A stretch of 7,387 nt of DNA from an uncultured Eubacterium sp. (GTDB taxonomy: Bacteria; Bacillota; Clostridia; Lachnospirales; Lachnospiraceae), in assembly GCA_902475415.1 (NCBI GenBank), contig CABRZK010000122.1, positions 1 to 7,387 on the forward strand, read 5' to 3'. The stretch's first letter is position 1, and each line of letters starts with the position of its first letter. The notes below the pieces were generated by a model that saw nothing but the letters and a program-made list of their open reading frames with translations, made no database searches and had not been told where the DNA came from. Shown one piece after another: positions 5,883 to 7,387 of this stretch. A program made the position numbers and the translations under genes.

Positions 5883-7186
5883 ATGATTAAATTTCAGAAT
5901 GTATCGTTTGGCTATAAAGACAGCGCACAGAAAAACAGCCTGTTTGCGAAACGGCAAAGCTGGTAGGATCGGTATTTCAAAATCCGCGCTCTCAGTTTTT
6001 TAATGTGGATTCTACCAGTGAGATCGTATTTGGCTGCGAGAATATGGGCTGGCCTGTTCCCGATATTAAAAAGCGTTTGGAACAAATATCTCATGATTTT
6101 GACCTTGATAATTTGCTGGAACGGAATTTGTTTCACCTTTCCGGCGGTGAAAAGCAAAAAATCGCCTGTGCTTCTGTTACAATGCCCGACCCCGATGTGA
6201 TGGTCTTAGACGAGCCTGCCTCAAATCTGGACTGCCGTTCTATACAGATACTTGCGGATATTATCGCTGTGTGGAAGAACAATGGAAAAACTGTAATCAT
6301 TGCGGAACATCGCTTGAATTATCTGAAAGCGGTTGCTGATAGGGTGATCTATATGGAGGATGGGCAAATTGTGGAGGATGTTCCCGCAAAGCAGTTTTGG
6401 AACCTTCCGGTAGAGGTAATTAAGCAGAGAGGACTTCGTTCCATTGTGCCAGTAACATTCGAGAGAGTGCCACCCCTGTGTCATGGAAACGGCATATTGG
6501 AAGTGAAAAACTTTCATTTTTCCTATAATGGCGTACTGGATTTGGATATACCGTCTTTATCTATTCCTGCGGGAGCTGTTGTCGGAATTATCGGTAACAA
6601 TGGTACCGGGAAAACAACTTTTGCCCGGTGCCTTTGCGGATTGGAGAGGAAAGCTACCGGTGAGATTAGTATAGAAGGTGAAGTATTAAACCGCAAAAAG
6701 AGATTGAAAAACAGTTACCTTGTCATGCAGGATGTGAACCACCAGCTTTTTACAGAGAGTGTGGAAGAAGAAGTCTTGATTGGTATGCCGGGAAGTGAGG
6801 AAAAAAATCGACCAGAAGCTGAAAACATCTTAAAAAGTATGGATTTACTTCCCCTAAAGGAGTTGCATCCACTTTCTCTCTCCGGCGGCCAAAAACAGCG
6901 TGTTGCTGTGGCAAGCGCATTGTCGTCGAGAAAGAAAATATTAGTATTTGATGAACCGACAAGTGGACTTGACTATCACCACATGATTGAAGTGGCGGAA
7001 AATATCCGCCAACTTTCTGCGATGGGTAAGACGCTGTTCATCATCACACATGATCCAGAACTGATTGCCGAGTGCTGCAATTTCTTTATTTTCATGGAGA
7101 TGGGGAGGATTAAATGGAGCGGCGGATGGTCTGCTGATAACCGACAACGCTTGCGGGATTTCTTCTCCGTAATTCAAGAAATGTAG
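5883..7186 (+). pseudogene. EcfA double-NBD ATPase with internal deletion and frameshift
   Basis: An intact gene would encode a fused pair of ATPase domains powering the ECF transporter. Translation from ATG 5883 gives a normal EcfA beginning (MIKFQNVSFGYKD) and then stops at TAG 5964-5966 after 27 codons. The rest continues in the -1 frame: from about 5945 the frame reads CETAKLVGSVFQNPRSQFF, the expected Q-loop region. Between Leu20 (CTG, 5940-5942) and this point the whole segment carrying the first Walker A is absent. By comparison with the family layout some 50-60 codons are gone, by a length that is one more than a multiple of three. The remainder is well preserved. NBD1 has LSGGE (6137-6151), Walker B VMVLDE (ending 6214) and HRL. 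NBD2 has Walker A GNNGTGKT (6593-6616), LSGGQ (6878-6892), Walker B ILVFDEP (6938-6958) and H-loop His (7049-7051). No good ribosome site precedes the GTG at 6005, so the 3' part is probably untranslated. An assembly error is the main alternative. Confidence 0.88.
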
Positions 7187-7290
7187 GAAATCGAGTTCAA
7201 AGAAAGGGGCACACCAAGATTTTCTCTTTCATTGTCCGTGAAGCGATTACGGAAATACAAAAAAGGCAGGAACAAGAGCAAAAAGAGTTT
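7187..7290 (+). other. Gap between EcfA and the DtxR gene, open in the DtxR frame
   Basis: No terminator and no convincing promoter is seen in these 104 bases. The DtxR frame is open back to a stop at 7138-7140 and reads plausibly (for example FIVREAITEIQKRQEQEQ at 7228-7281) but has no ATG, GTG or TTG. AAAGGGG at 7203-7209 resembles a ribosome site and lies 9 bases before an ATT codon in that frame. TTGTCC (7232-7237) with TACAAA (7256-7261), 18 bases apart, is a weak promoter candidate. Confidence 0.4.
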
Positions 7291-7387
7291 ATGAAGTCAG
7301 CAATAACTCCGTCCGGGGAGGACTATCTGGAGGCCATCCTTGTTCTCCGAAAGAAACGCGGTATGGTACGCTCCGTAGATGTGGCCC
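7291..7387 (+). CDS. DtxR/MntR-family metal-dependent repressor (5' part only)
   Basis: Only the first 32 codons are present before the window ends. They read MKSAITPSGEDYLEAILVL followed by RKKRGMVRSVDVA. The S-x-E-D-Y-L-E-A-I-L helix, followed by a basic stretch and V-R-S-V-D-V-A at the start of the recognition-helix unit, is the characteristic N-terminus of DtxR/MntR/IdeR proteins. These bind Fe(II) or Mn(II) and then repress metal-uptake operons. The first ATG of the frame is used as start, but its ribosome site (AAAAAGAG, ending 7287) is weak and very close. A stop in the -1/+1 frame (TGA 7292-7294) overlaps this ATG as ATGA. Metal-binding residues lie beyond the edge and cannot be checked. 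Its position downstream of the transporter genes supports a metal-related role for the locus. Confidence 0.85.
   Translation, partial: MKSAITPSGEDYLEAILVLRKKRGMVRSVDVA

Noticed and set aside
5930..5936. G-AAA-AAC as a programmed -1 frameshift site rescuing EcfA
   Set aside because: It lies in the overlap of the two frames and shifts in the right direction, but it is not a full slippery heptamer and the fused product would still lack the first Walker A region.
4220..6158. Identical 22-base stretch at 4220-4241 and 6137-6158, possible recombination repeat
   Set aside because: Both encode the ABC signature LSGGEKQ with the same codons; functional conservation explains it and the flanks differ.
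6005..7186. Separate 393-residue ATPase gene starting at GTG 6005
   Set aside because: There is no ribosome site, and family-conserved sequence (ETAKLVGSVFQNPRSQFF) continues in frame upstream of the GTG, showing that it is the 3' part of the broken EcfA.
7235..7253. TCCGT/ACGGA hairpin as terminator after EcfA
   Set aside because: It has only a 5-base stem with a 9-base loop and no T-tract.

Overview
The window looks like part of an accessory (probably horizontally mobile) locus from a moderate-GC Firmicute, most likely a gut-type Clostridia. The reasons are strong AGGAGG-type ribosome sites, TTG/ATG starts, a textbook TTGACA-17-TATATT promoter, and a small cysteine-rich 'KTR' protein of the kind seen beside cargo of Tn916-like conjugative elements. 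No integrase, relaxase, IS, tRNA, rRNA or CRISPR is present, so mobility is inferred from context only. All genes are on the + strand.

Layout. (1) 26-763: promoter with a palindrome and two 15-bp tandem repeats over the -10 and start-site region, then a TetR-family regulator (104-763). (2) 760-969: a 69-residue zinc-ribbon-like KTR protein, overlapping the TetR stop, whose last codons lie in the stem of a strong intrinsic terminator (961-1012). (3) 1062-4543: two exporter-fold ABC half-transporters (TMD-NBD) two bases apart, a probable heterodimer. (4) 4568-5871: a six-helix MptD-family ECF S component and an EcfT protein joined by an ATGA overlap. (5) 5883-7186: a double-NBD EcfA ATPase broken by an internal deletion that removed the first Walker A region and shifted the frame. 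(6) From 7291: the first 32 codons of a DtxR/MntR-family metal-dependent repressor, running off the right edge.

How it fits together. The order ABC-ABC-MptD-EcfT-EcfA next to a DtxR regulator resembles metal/metallophore transport loci such as the mycobacterial mptA-F cluster and YbtP/YbtQ-type importers with exporter fold (comparison from memory, not searched). The likely job is uptake of a metal or metal chelate: the ABC pair would be one transporter, and S + EcfT + EcfA a second, energy-coupling-factor transporter. In this copy the ECF ATPase appears dead or severely impaired, while S and EcfT remain intact. The ECF module is therefore either recently inactivated or borrows ATPases from elsewhere in the genome. 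The TetR-KTR unit is separated from the transporter operon by the terminator, so the transporter genes depend on readthrough or on their own unrecognised promoter.
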